DNA from: Clostridiales bacterium
GTDB taxonomy: Bacteria; Bacillota; Clostridia; Saccharofermentanales; Saccharofermentanaceae
Direction: 5' to 3'
Assembly: GCA_017617995.1 (NCBI GenBank)
Contig: JAFZVE010000068.1
Span: 38,723 to 102,722 of the forward strand
Length of the DNA: 64,000 nt
Positions 15,271 through 23,831 of the stretch are shown here, piece after piece. The notes under the pieces were generated by a model. That model was given only the letters and a program-made list of their open reading frames with translations. It made no database searches and was not told the origin of the DNA. The position numbers and the translations under genes were made by a program. Every line of letters begins with the position of its first letter. The stretch's first letter is position 1.

Positions 15271-17542
15271 CGAATATCTTGTCCCCGGAGAAAGCTGGAG
15301 AAAAACGATAGAAGAAGCGCTCGCATCTTGCGATCTCTTTGTTTTGAGCGTGACGCCCATGCTTCTCGCCGAGGGTAATTTTGTCTGGCGGGAAGAATAT
15401 CCCCGCGCACATGATCAGCTAAAAAAACCGATCCTTTCCGTGATTACGGCACCCGAGGGAATGAGTGATGAAGAAATGCAGACCCTGCGGGCCATGTATG
15501 ACCGTATAGACGAGAGCTTGACGGATGGGCCGGGACAGGATGCTTTGGCAGATGGACTGCACCGGAGCCTGATCGATAAAGCGGGCAAGAAGGATCTTCT
15601 CACGCCGGATGACGGTGGTGAACATCTGTATTATATTGCGCTTGCTTACAAGAACAGCGTCGGCGTCGAAATGGATCCGAAAAAAGCGGTTTCACTTCTG
15701 GAAAAGTCAGGAGAAAACGGTTACCGCCACGCGTACCTGACGCTCGGAAATGTATTTGAATTTGGCGAAGGAGTACCACGTGACGAGGATCGGGCCATCT
15801 CTTACTATGATCGGTTTATCGGACTGCAAAAGCCGGAATTCGGAACCAGCCGGCAGGGGGATATGGATCTTGTTCTTGCCTATGACGCCAAAGGCATGAT
15901 CCTGATCGGCCGCTCACGGCTTCAGGAGGCTTTGGATGTTTATATGGAACTTCATACTTTGCTTGATGCCATGACCTCCTGTTTCGGTAGCTTCAAACAG
16001 ATCAATCTTCCCATCAGCCTGGAACGGCTCGGGCGCATCAGATATGCGCTGGGCGATTATGATGCGGCACGGAAATACTTTGAAAAAGCGCTCCAGGTAA
16101 GACTGGATCCGCCGAAGACGGAGAATATCGCCACGGAGGAGGAGCGGACAAGGGAAGAGGCAGAGAACAAAAACAGATGGGAAGCAAAGATGGGGCTTGC
16201 TGTCAGCTACTATGATATGGGAGAGATCCTTCTTGCCGGCAAGGATCTGACGGGCGCCGCCAAGTATCTTCTCAAATCCAGAGAACTGTTTTCGGAACTT
16301 GACGCAGAAAAAGAAGACCATGATCTGAAGATCTGCCTGAGCAAGAGTTATACCCGTATTGCCGAGGTCTATGAGGCGGAGGGAAAACACAAGCAGGCAA
16401 AGGAGATCTGCGAGAAGGCGCTTGCCATATTGGAGCCGTTGCTCAAAAACCAGTACGATTTCGAGGCGGGTACACTTCGGGCCGCAAATCATATCGTGCT
16501 CTCCGACATAACCCGAAACTCCGGGCAGATTAAACAGGCACACCGCCTGATCTGCGAAGCGCTCGATGAGGCGGAAGCGCTGATCGGAAAAGCTCCGTCC
16601 AGGAAAACGCGCACCCTTCTGGCCACTGCATATGAACGCAGAGGGACGCTGGAGGAACAGCTGGGAAACATAGAACCGGCCAAGCAATATTATAAGATGA
16701 ATATTGATATCTCAAAGGAACTGGTCGAAGGGTCGGAGGATCCGGAGGAAAAGCGGGGATTTGCCATTGCATGCGAAAAACTTGCCCTGTTTCTGGTCAG
16801 GGAACCGATGCGGATGTCGACTGACGATGTTTCTTCAGCTTGCGGGCTTCTCGAAAAAGACCTCGAGATCACCGAAAGCCTGACCAAGGGGAAGACGGAT
16901 TACCAGCATCGCCGCGATATGGCTGTTTGCTACGACGCCCTGTGCGAAGTGTATCAATATCAGAATAAGGAAAAAGCACTCGAGTATGGTGTGAAAGGAC
17001 TGGTAATCGCATATCATCTCGCAGAGGATCCAGGGACCCCGCAGGAACTTTTCGATCTTGCCAACTTCTACTATAGCATCGGAAAACTCTGTGGCGACAT
17101 TAAGAATGTATGCTTCCAAAATGCGCACGTTCTCTGGTCAAAGGTGTACCAGGCTTCTCCTTCGGAAGATCTGGGGAAGAAGATCCAATTGCTCGAAGAG
17201 ATGATGAAACGTCCTGCGACCGAATGTGCGATCGAACCGGGTTATTGCAGCGGAATAAAGGAATTGACAGACAAGTGGTCGGAGGAGACCTCGAAAGATG
17301 TCGATTATGCCGATATTTCTCCTATCGAGCGAAAAGCATCGGCCGGCGGTATGGGATGTCTTCCTCTTCTGCTTGCGGTAGCGGTACTGGTATGCCTCAT
17401 TCTTCAGCTTTTCGGCGTAGTTGACTTCGCGGGAAAACTGAAGTCCGTGCTGGGAGATTCCGGCGCAAAGGTCGTCGTCGGCGTGGTTTGGGTTGTTTCT
17501 CTGATCATGTTGGTCTGTTCTGCCAAATTCAGAAAACGTTGA
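15083..17542 (+). CDS. TIR domain plus Sel1/TPR repeats, C-terminal membrane anchor (downstream part of frameshifted gene)
   Basis: The 819-residue frame opens with the continuation of the previous fragment and then a TIR domain (about residues 28-130: AGIFLSYRKKDREAARG, IWYDEYLVPGESW, CDLFVLSVTP). Sel1-like repeats (about 178-250) and a long array of TPR-like helices (to about 700) follow, then two hydrophobic segments (about 757-780 and 795-813). TIR domains in bacteria either bind each other or cleave NAD; the catalytic Glu could not be placed with confidence here. The ATG at 15083 has no good ribosome site, so this part is likely made only by frameshifting or was once fused to the upstream part. 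Codon use matches the neighbours. Confidence 0.8.
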   Translation: MTRKLRRFLISVIVSGAEAARIRSEFRAGIFLSYRKKDREAARGLMERIHRDELCRDVSIWYDEYLVPGESWRKTIEEALASCDLFVLSVTPMLLAEGNFVWREEYPRAHDQLKKPILSVITAPEGMSDEEMQTLRAMYDRIDESLTDGPGQDALADGLHRSLIDKAGKKDLLTPDDGGEHLYYIALAYKNSVGVEMDPKKAVSLLEKSGENGYRHAYLTLGNVFEFGEGVPRDEDRAISYYDRFIGLQKPEFGTSRQGDMDLVLAYDAKGMILIGRSRLQEALDVYMELHTLLDAMTSCFGSFKQINLPISLERLGRIRYALGDYDAARKYFEKALQVRLDPPKTENIATEEERTREEAENKNRWEAKMGLAVSYYDMGEILLAGKDLTGAAKYLLKSRELFSELDAEKEDHDLKICLSKSYTRIAEVYEAEGKHKQAKEICEKALAILEPLLKNQYDFEAGTLRAANHIVLSDITRNSGQIKQAHRLICEALDEAEALIGKAPSRKTRTLLATAYERRGTLEEQLGNIEPAKQYYKMNIDISKELVEGSEDPEEKRGFAIACEKLALFLVREPMRMSTDDVSSACGLLEKDLEITESLTKGKTDYQHRRDMAVCYDALCEVYQYQNKEKALEYGVKGLVIAYHLAEDPGTPQELFDLANFYYSIGKLCGDIKNVCFQNAHVLWSKVYQASPSEDLGKKIQLLEEMMKRPATECAIEPGYCSGIKELTDKWSEETSKDVDYADISPIERKASAGGMGCLPLLLAVAVLVCLILQLFGVVDFAGKLKSVLGDSGAKVVVGVVWVVSLIMLVCSAKFRKR

Positions 17543-17681
17543 GCGGAACGGTAAAATTCACAAAGAAAAATGCCGTTAACTGGCACAAAAATTTTTTTGC
17601 ACTGATGAAAGTTTTTGTGGATATTGATTACAATATCGGTTATAATAGTCGCATTGAAGTTTGAATTAGGAGGACGAATAC

Positions 17682-19763
17682 ATGACCAATTATTCGGCAG
17701 ACAAGATCCGTAACATCGCGCTTCTCGGGCATGGCGGATCTGGTAAAACAGCACTGGCTGAGGCGATGCTCTTCTGCGCTAAGGCGATCGACCGCATGGG
17801 TCGCTCGGCAGATGGTAACACCGCTCTCGACTTCGATCCGGAAGAAGTGAAGCGCCAGATTTCCCTGAACACATCCGTAGCGGCATGTGAGTGGAAGAAC
17901 ACAAAGATGAATCTCATCGACACCCCCGGTGATTTCGATTTTCTCGGTGAGACGATGGCCGGTATTCGTGTAGCAGGCAGCGCGATCGTCGTGATCAGCG
18001 CCAAGGGCGGTACTTCCGTAGGTTCGGAGAAGGCGATCCGTCTCCTTAATAAGAGAAAGGTTCCGTTCCTTTTCTTCCTCAATCGTATGGATGAGCCGAA
18101 TGCGGACTTCGAGGGTGTTATCTCCCGTATGATGGAGCGCTATGGCCGTGGTGTTATCCCGCTCTCGCTCCCGATCATGAGTGGCGATAAGATGACCGGT
18201 ATCGTAGACGTTATGAATAAGCGTGCGTTTACTCTTGACGAGAAGACCGGCGCACAGACTGAGATTGCGCTCCCGGCAGAGTTTGAAGATCGCGTGGCTG
18301 AGCTTCAGGATAAGATCAATGAGGTCGTAGCCGAGTGCGACGAAGAACTGATGGAGAAGTATTTCGCGGGCGAACCGTTCACAGAGGAAGAGTTCCGCCG
18401 TGGCGTACATGCCGGATTTGCTGACGGTACACTGCATCCGATCTACTGCGGATCTGCTTATAAGAACTGGGGCGTAGAGTTCCTGATGAACTGCCTGTCC
18501 AAGGATACGCCGCCGGCCAGCACGAAGCCGCCGCAAGAAGGCGAGACACCGGATGGTGAGAAGCTCACGATCGTATGTAATGAGAACGATCCGCTGGCCG
18601 CTTTCGTATTTAAGACGATCGCTGACCCGTTCGTAGGCCGTATCTCTCTGTTCCGTGTGTATGCGGGTGTCATGAAGAGTAACTCCACTGTCTATAATGC
18701 AGTGAAAGAGAAGGAAGAGCGTCTGGGCGGTCTGTTCTTCATGGTAGGTAAGAAGCAGATCCCGACAGATAAGGTTGCCGCCGGTGATATCGGTGCAGTT
18801 GCGAAGCTTGTACTGACACAGACCAACGATACACTCTGCGACAAGTCCCGTATCGTGACGCTGACGAAGATCAGTTTCCCGACACCGTGTCTGTCCATGG
18901 GTATCGTCCCGAAGGCCAGAGGCGAAGAAGATAAGATCATGTCCGGTCTGAATAAGCTGAAGGATGAGGATCCGGTATTCACAGTTGTTAACAACGCAGA
19001 GACCAAGCAGATGGTTATTTCCGGTCTTGGTGAGCAGGAGATCTCCGTTCTGAAGAGTAAGCTCAAGAGCAAGTTTAACGTTGATGCTGACCTCGAAGAG
19101 CCGCGTGTTCCGTATCGTGAGGCGATCCGTAAGAAGGTCAAGGTTCAGGGTAAGCACAAGAAACAGTCCGGTGGTCACGGTCAGTACGGTGACGTATGGA
19201 TTGAGTTTGAGCCGACGGATTCCGAAGAGCTCGTATTTGAAGAGAACGTATTCGGCGGTGCCGTTCCGAAGAACTTCTTCCCGGCAGTTGAGAAGGGTCT
19301 GCAGGACGCAGTGAAGAAGGGTATCCTCGGCGGATTCCCGGTCGTTAACCTCAAGGCTACTCTCGTCGATGGTTCTTACCACGATGTAGACTCCTCGGAA
19401 ATGGCATTTAAGATTGCTGCGAACCTCGCTTTCAAGGCCGGTATGGCGGCAGCGAACCCGGTTCTCCTTGAGCCGATCAGTACCGTATCCGTTCACATCC
19501 CGGAGGATAAGCAGGGTGATATCATGGGCGACATGAACAAGCGTCGTGGCCGTATCATGGGTATCGACAGTGACGAGACAGGTTCCGTCATCAACTGCGA
19601 AGTTCCGACATCGGAGATGGCGACTTACGCGACCGACTTGAAGTCCATGACGCAGGGCCGTGGCTGGTACACCATCGAGCATGCACGCTATGAGCAGGCT
19701 CCGGGCGATGTACAGGCGAAGGTTATCGAAGCTCGTAAGGCATTCCTGGCGGATGACGAGTAA
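17682..19763 (+). CDS. Elongation factor G-like GTPase (EF-G paralogue)
   Basis: This 693-residue protein has all EF-G domains: GTPase domain I, then II-V ending with the EF-G C-terminal fold (GRGWYTIEHARYEQAP). Its motifs differ from the main EF-G: G1 is GHGGSGKT (usual AHxDxGKT), G3 is DTPGDFDF with Asp84 in place of the catalytic His of DTPGH, and G4 is NRMD. It therefore belongs to the EF-G-like paralogue group rather than canonical FusA. A TATAAT lies at 17641-17646 and AGGAGG eight bases before the ATG. The strong expression signals and codon bias suggest an abundant protein. It may act in translocation with slow or absent GTP hydrolysis, which is inferred. Confidence 0.88.
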   Translation: MTNYSADKIRNIALLGHGGSGKTALAEAMLFCAKAIDRMGRSADGNTALDFDPEEVKRQISLNTSVAACEWKNTKMNLIDTPGDFDFLGETMAGIRVAGSAIVVISAKGGTSVGSEKAIRLLNKRKVPFLFFLNRMDEPNADFEGVISRMMERYGRGVIPLSLPIMSGDKMTGIVDVMNKRAFTLDEKTGAQTEIALPAEFEDRVAELQDKINEVVAECDEELMEKYFAGEPFTEEEFRRGVHAGFADGTLHPIYCGSAYKNWGVEFLMNCLSKDTPPASTKPPQEGETPDGEKLTIVCNENDPLAAFVFKTIADPFVGRISLFRVYAGVMKSNSTVYNAVKEKEERLGGLFFMVGKKQIPTDKVAAGDIGAVAKLVLTQTNDTLCDKSRIVTLTKISFPTPCLSMGIVPKARGEEDKIMSGLNKLKDEDPVFTVVNNAETKQMVISGLGEQEISVLKSKLKSKFNVDADLEEPRVPYREAIRKKVKVQGKHKKQSGGHGQYGDVWIEFEPTDSEELVFEENVFGGAVPKNFFPAVEKGLQDAVKKGILGGFPVVNLKATLVDGSYHDVDSSEMAFKIAANLAFKAGMAAANPVLLEPISTVSVHIPEDKQGDIMGDMNKRRGRIMGIDSDETGSVINCEVPTSEMATYATDLKSMTQGRGWYTIEHARYEQAPGDVQAKVIEARKAFLADDE

Positions 19764-19780
19764 TCCTTTACAACTAAACT

Positions 19781-19857
19781 AGAAAAAGCAATATCTCTCT
19801 TGCGACTCAAACAGTTTGCTTACGCAAAACTCGTCGCTTGAGAGATTTGCTTTTTCT
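19781..19857. repeat. Inverted-repeat element, type A core (copy A1)
   Basis: Outer arms AGAAAAAGCA / TGCTTTTTCT enclose TCTCT / AGAGA and the type A core: GCGAC, ACAGTTTGCT, GCAAAACT, GTCGC. The whole folds into one long hairpin with T-rich ends on both strands, so it could end transcription from either side. The same core occurs at 28443 and 63702 with other arms. Confidence 0.8.
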
Positions 19858-19869
19858 ATCTTTTGTTTG

Positions 19870-20055
19870 TCAAGAAATCTCTCTCCTGTGGTGAGATCCT
19901 CGCCACTTGAGAGATATTCTTTTGCTCTATTTTACTTATGATCAGAAGAGATCTTGCTCGTCTCTAACGAGACTTTTCACCAGGGAGATTTTCTTTTTCT
20001 GATTCAAATAGCGCTGGCGGAGGAGAAATGACCACTTGAGAGATATTCTTTTTTG
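19870..20055. repeat. Cluster of further imperfect inverted repeats
   Basis: Between A1 and the kinase gene there is no coding frame. Two more long imperfect hairpins are seen: AAGAAATCTCTC / GAGAGATATTCTT (about 19872-19923) and ATCAGAAGAGATCT / GGAGATTTTCT...TCTGAT (about 19939-20003). The string CACTTGAGAGATATTCTTTT occurs twice (about 19904 and 20033), so part of the block is duplicated. Confidence 0.6.
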
Positions 20056-20085
20056 CTTATTAATTCATGTGGGGAAAGGAGATTC

Positions 20086-20595
20086 TTACTCGATTTTTGA
20101 GCCTCGGGAGATGGCTTTTATGATCATCTGCACGATCGTTTCTTTGCTCAGTCCTTCGGTGATCTTTGTTTCGCATAAGACGTCGGAGTAATCTTTTTCG
20201 ACCCACCATTCCCGCATTGCTTCTTCGCCAAAAGAACCTGCCTTTGCTCTTGTCTTATGACGCTTAACGGTTTCTTCGAACGGAATGTCAAAGTAGTACG
20301 CGTAGATATCTTTGCCGTATAGTGAGACAGCCTGCTCGAAGAGCGGGCGGTACCAGTCAGATACCATAATCCCCTCCAGAATGACGACTTCGCTGTGTTC
20401 AAAACCATACTGTAATAGCTGTTTTAGAAGTGGAAGCGCCAAGGTATCCTTACCGTCACTTACTTTGAGGATCTTGCGTCGGACCATATCCTGCGAGATC
20501 AGCATGGTATTACTTCCCAGGATGCTCTGAAGTTCCTTCGCGACAGTCGTTTTGCCACTTCCCGAATTCCCTCGTAAAATGACCAGTTTCCTCAT
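20086..20595 (-). CDS. P-loop kinase (AAA/zeta-toxin-like small kinase)
   Basis: The 169-residue protein has a Walker A GNSGSGKTTVA at residues 9-19 and a Walker B-like VVILEGIMV, the pattern of small nucleotide or sugar kinases such as those acting on nucleosides or aminoglycoside-like substrates. No membrane segment is present. The substrate is unknown. The start at 20595 is set by GAGGAG ten bases upstream; the longer open frame to 20742 has no ribosome site. It stands alone, convergent with the EF-G-like gene. Confidence 0.8.
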   Translation of the reverse strand: MRKLVILRGNSGSGKTTVAKELQSILGSNTMLISQDMVRRKILKVSDGKDTLALPLLKQLLQYGFEHSEVVILEGIMVSDWYRPLFEQAVSLYGKDIYAYYFDIPFEETVKRHKTRAKAGSFGEEAMREWWVEKDYSDVLCETKITEGLSKETIVQMIIKAISRGSKIE

Positions 20596-20742
20596 ATCTA
20601 CACTCCTCGAATCCATGTCAAATGCACCACTGCCTATATGATAACAGACAGAAGCGTGCACTGCGCAAAACGTCAGTAAAAAAGCACCTCTTCTTTTCGC
20701 GGAACAAATCGGCGAAACACCGGATCCTTTCGGTCGGAACAA

Positions 20743-20827
20743 GAATCGATCGCGTAAACTTTCCGGAGCGATTCTCGCAGGAGCGGAGCGACGAGGACCA
20801 GCGACGGAATTTTACGCGATCGAGAAT
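20743..20827. repeat. Inverted-repeat element, type B core (copy B1, reverse orientation)
   Basis: Arms ATCGATCGCGTAAA / TTTACGCGATCGA enclose the core GAGCGATTCTCGCAG...CGAGGACCAGCGAC, the reverse complement of the type B core seen at 33121 and 63583. It lies between the divergent kinase gene and hprK. The rest of the 314-bp gap holds only the hprK leader. Confidence 0.75.
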
Positions 20828-20909
20828 TGTCTGCCCTGAAAAGATATGTTTTTACGCCGTTTTGTTATAGAATAATATATATGCATTTTTACTGACGGAG
20901 GAGCACGCC

Positions 20910-21842
20910 ATGCCCTATTCGAGCGTTTTTCTGACTGAGATCATCAAGTCCTTCGAGCTGGAGGAGGTCTATGCCCCCCAAGATATTGAGAAGGTACGTA
21001 TCCACGTGGCGGACGTGACCCGTCCGGGTCTGCAGCTGGCCGGTTACTACGACCATTTCGGTCCTGACCGTATCCAGCTGATCGGCAACATGGAGCATGC
21101 TTTTCTCGATAAGCTTACACCGGAGCAGAGGCAGGAACGCCTCGATGCGCTCTTTGAAAAGAAGATCCCGTGCCTGATTCTGACACGCAATCACGTGGCT
21201 CACGAAGAGCTTATCAAGGCGGCTGAAAAGACGGGAATACCGGTTCTTCGGACACATCAGGCGACAAGTGAATTTATGAGCTCGCTGGTGAAGTACCTGA
21301 ATGTGGAACTGGCGCCCCGTATCTCGATGCACGGCGTGCTGGTCGAGGTAAACGGTGAAGGTATCCTGATCCTGGGTGAGAGTGGCGTCGGTAAGTCAGA
21401 GACGGCACTCGAGATCGTTAAGCGTGGTCATCGTCTGATCGCAGACGACCAGGTCGAGATCAGAAGAGTTTCAGAGACGACACTTCTCGGACGTGCACCG
21501 GAAGTTATCCGCCATCTCATCGAGATCCGCGGTATCGGTATTCTCGACGTAAAAGAACTGTACGGTGTATCTTCCGTTAAACTTCAGGAGAACATCGACT
21601 TTGTAATCAACCTCGAACTGTGGGATGAGAAGAAGACATATGACCGCCTCGGTATTACCGATGAAACGACCGATATCCTCGGTATCAAGGTACCGTCGAT
21701 CACGATTCCGGTAGGACCGGGACGTAACCTGGCTATCATTGTTGAAGCGGCAGCGATCAACTACCGTGTTAAGAAGATGGGCTACAATGCGGCCAAGGAC
21801 CTCGTTACGAGAGTCTTCCCGGGCGGCCTGAACGCGGAGTGA
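20910..21842 (+). CDS. hprK: HPr kinase/phosphorylase
   Basis: This 310-residue bifunctional enzyme phosphorylates and dephosphorylates Ser46 of HPr and so controls carbon catabolite repression. The N-terminal domain (about 1-130) and the C-terminal kinase domain match HprK; the Walker A GESGVGKSETALE and the family signature EIRGIGILDV are intact, as is the DDQVEI segment. GGAGG precedes the ATG. It is the first gene of hprK-murB-rapZ-whiA, a familiar Firmicutes order, here without yvcK between rapZ and whiA. Confidence 0.97.
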   Translation: MPYSSVFLTEIIKSFELEEVYAPQDIEKVRIHVADVTRPGLQLAGYYDHFGPDRIQLIGNMEHAFLDKLTPEQRQERLDALFEKKIPCLILTRNHVAHEELIKAAEKTGIPVLRTHQATSEFMSSLVKYLNVELAPRISMHGVLVEVNGEGILILGESGVGKSETALEIVKRGHRLIADDQVEIRRVSETTLLGRAPEVIRHLIEIRGIGILDVKELYGVSSVKLQENIDFVINLELWDEKKTYDRLGITDETTDILGIKVPSITIPVGPGRNLAIIVEAAAINYRVKKMGYNAAKDLVTRVFPGGLNAE

Positions 21843-21911
21843 GAGAGCAGGCGGCGCGGTAGTGGCACGGAAGAATCGGGAAATATTAGAGAGTCGGGAG
21901 ATAAGACACAA

Positions 21912-22889
21912 ATGGCAGTAGACAACAGTACGATCGAGGTATTCCGGAGGAAGCTGATCGATACGGGATATGAACAGCTCGAAGGATCACTTCGGACAGA
22001 CGAGATCATGAAGGCACACACTTCTTTTCGCGTGGGTGGCCCGGCACAGATCTATGCGGAGCCCCGAAGCACAGAAGAGATCGCGGTATTGATTGCGGCG
22101 GCGGAGTCTGCGGGTATGCCGTATTTCCTGATGGGGAATGGTTCTAATCTGGTTGTTTCTGATGAAGGAATAGAGGGACTGGTGATCCGTCTGGGGGAGG
22201 CGTTCTCGGAGATCAGATCCGAGGATGACCCGTCTGATCCGGGAATCGTCCGGATATTTGCTTCTGCGGGAACACTTCTGATCCGTCTTTCTTCCTTTGC
22301 GGCGAAGGCCGGCCTTACGGGACTGGAGTTTGCTTCCGGGATTCCGGGATCTCTGGGCGGTGCGGTGTTCATGAACGCCGGTGCATACGGTCACGACATG
22401 TCAGAAGTGGTCGACAAGGTGACATCGATCTCCCCGTCCGGTGAGAAATCGGTCTGGTCGAAGGAACAACTGCAGCTCGGATATAGAAAGAGCCGTTTCA
22501 TGGAGGAAGGCGGCATCGTCTGTGAAGTGGAACTGGTGCTGAAAAAGGGCGATCCGGAAGCCATCGCGGCATCGATCCGTGAGTATACGGAGAAAAGAAC
22601 GAAGAGCCAGCCACTCCAGTTCCCGAGCGCGGGAAGTATGTTCAAACGTCCGGAAGGACACTATACAGGAGCACTGATCGAGCAAGCGGGGCTGAAGGGC
22701 TTCTCGATCGGTGGGGCGCAGGTGTCGGAGAAGCATGCGGGCTTTGTAATCAACAAGGGAGAAGCTACCGCGGCAGATATCGACGCACTGGTCAGACATA
22801 TTCAGAAAACCATAGATGAAAAGTATGGCGTGACACTCGAACGTGAGGTACGCTTCGTCGGAAGAGGATTCTCGTCCGAAGGAAAGTAA
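21912..22889 (+). CDS. murB: UDP-N-acetylenolpyruvoylglucosamine reductase
   Basis: MurB reduces the enolpyruvyl group to form UDP-N-acetylmuramate in peptidoglycan synthesis, using FAD and NADPH. The 325-residue protein shows the FAD-binding segments TSFRVGGPA, LMGNGSNLVV and GIPGSLGGAVFMNAGAYG, the catalytic Ser in SAGSMFKRP and a C-terminal catalytic Glu in LEREVRFVG. It is of the type II length. It lies 69 bp after hprK and 14 bp before rapZ. Confidence 0.97.
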   Translation: MAVDNSTIEVFRRKLIDTGYEQLEGSLRTDEIMKAHTSFRVGGPAQIYAEPRSTEEIAVLIAAAESAGMPYFLMGNGSNLVVSDEGIEGLVIRLGEAFSEIRSEDDPSDPGIVRIFASAGTLLIRLSSFAAKAGLTGLEFASGIPGSLGGAVFMNAGAYGHDMSEVVDKVTSISPSGEKSVWSKEQLQLGYRKSRFMEEGGIVCEVELVLKKGDPEAIAASIREYTEKRTKSQPLQFPSAGSMFKRPEGHYTGALIEQAGLKGFSIGGAQVSEKHAGFVINKGEATAADIDALVRHIQKTIDEKYGVTLEREVRFVGRGFSSEGK

Positions 22890-22903
22890 ACAGGAGGCTG
22901 GAA

Positions 22904-23803
22904 ATGGATGTAATTATTCTGACAGGTATGTCCGGAGCGGGAAAGAGCCATGCTGCGCATATTCTCGAGGATCAGGGCTACTTCTGTATCGACAATCTTC
23001 CGCCGATGGTCCTTCCCGAGCTGATCCGTACATTCCTCAAAGGACAGGGCGGAGAAGGATTTGCAATCAATAAACTTGCTTTTGTCGTCGATGTACGAAG
23101 CAGTGACTATCTGAAGGGTTTCGGAAAAGCCATGACGGACATCAAGAATCTCGGATGCCCGTACCGCATCATTTTCCTCGAGGCCAACGATCAGGTCCTG
23201 GTGAGCCGCTATCGTCAGACACGCCGCAAACATCCGCTATCTGCCGGTCTTTCACTCGTCGAGGCGATCGAGAAAGAGCGCTCGCTCATGCGCGGTATCC
23301 GTGCACGTGCGACACATATCATCGACACTTCTTTTCTGGCCCAGGGCGCGCTTCGGGAGGAACTGCTGCATATTATCGAGGTCGAGGATGTCAGTACGAT
23401 GGACATTCACGTCGAGTCTTTCGGCTTCAAGTACGGACTTCCCGGAGACTGCGATATCTCCTGCGATGTGCGTTTCCTTCCCAATCCTTTCTATGAAGCA
23501 GAATTGAAGATGCTGAGCGGCAAAGACCAGCCGATCGTCGATTTTCTCGAGAAGTATCCCGAGACGGAGCAGTACTACGAGAAGATCATGGATCTTCTGT
23601 GCTTCTCGATCCCGTACTATATCCGTGAGGGCAAAGCGCGTCTGTCCGTCGGAGTGGGCTGCACCGGCGGCCGTCACCGCTCGGTATATATGGCCGAGAG
23701 ACTCTATGAGGGACTGAAGAAGGCGGGATACCGCGTCTCCATCCATCACAGAGACATAGACAAAGATCCGCGATACCAGCATTCTGAGGAGAAAAAGACC
23801 TGA
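22904..23803 (+). CDS. rapZ: RNase adapter RapZ / nucleotide-binding protein YvcJ
   Basis: This 299-residue P-loop protein carries GMSGAGKSHAA at the N terminus, DVRS, and the C-terminal GCTGGRHRSV motif typical of the RapZ/YvcJ family. In E. coli RapZ guides RNase E to the glmZ small RNA; in Gram-positives YvcJ has nucleotide-binding activity and an unclear role. CAGGAGG precedes the ATG. It sits between murB and whiA. Confidence 0.96.
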   Translation: MDVIILTGMSGAGKSHAAHILEDQGYFCIDNLPPMVLPELIRTFLKGQGGEGFAINKLAFVVDVRSSDYLKGFGKAMTDIKNLGCPYRIIFLEANDQVLVSRYRQTRRKHPLSAGLSLVEAIEKERSLMRGIRARATHIIDTSFLAQGALREELLHIIEVEDVSTMDIHVESFGFKYGLPGDCDISCDVRFLPNPFYEAELKMLSGKDQPIVDFLEKYPETEQYYEKIMDLLCFSIPYYIREGKARLSVGVGCTGGRHRSVYMAERLYEGLKKAGYRVSIHHRDIDKDPRYQHSEEKKT

Positions 23804-23831
23804 CAGGAGATGCTTCTTCAAGGATATAGTC

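Noticed and set aside
17640..19682. 680-codon open frame on the minus strand
   Set aside because: It is exactly antisense to the EF-G-like gene and has no known motifs or ribosome site; biased codon use of the real gene keeps the opposite frame open.
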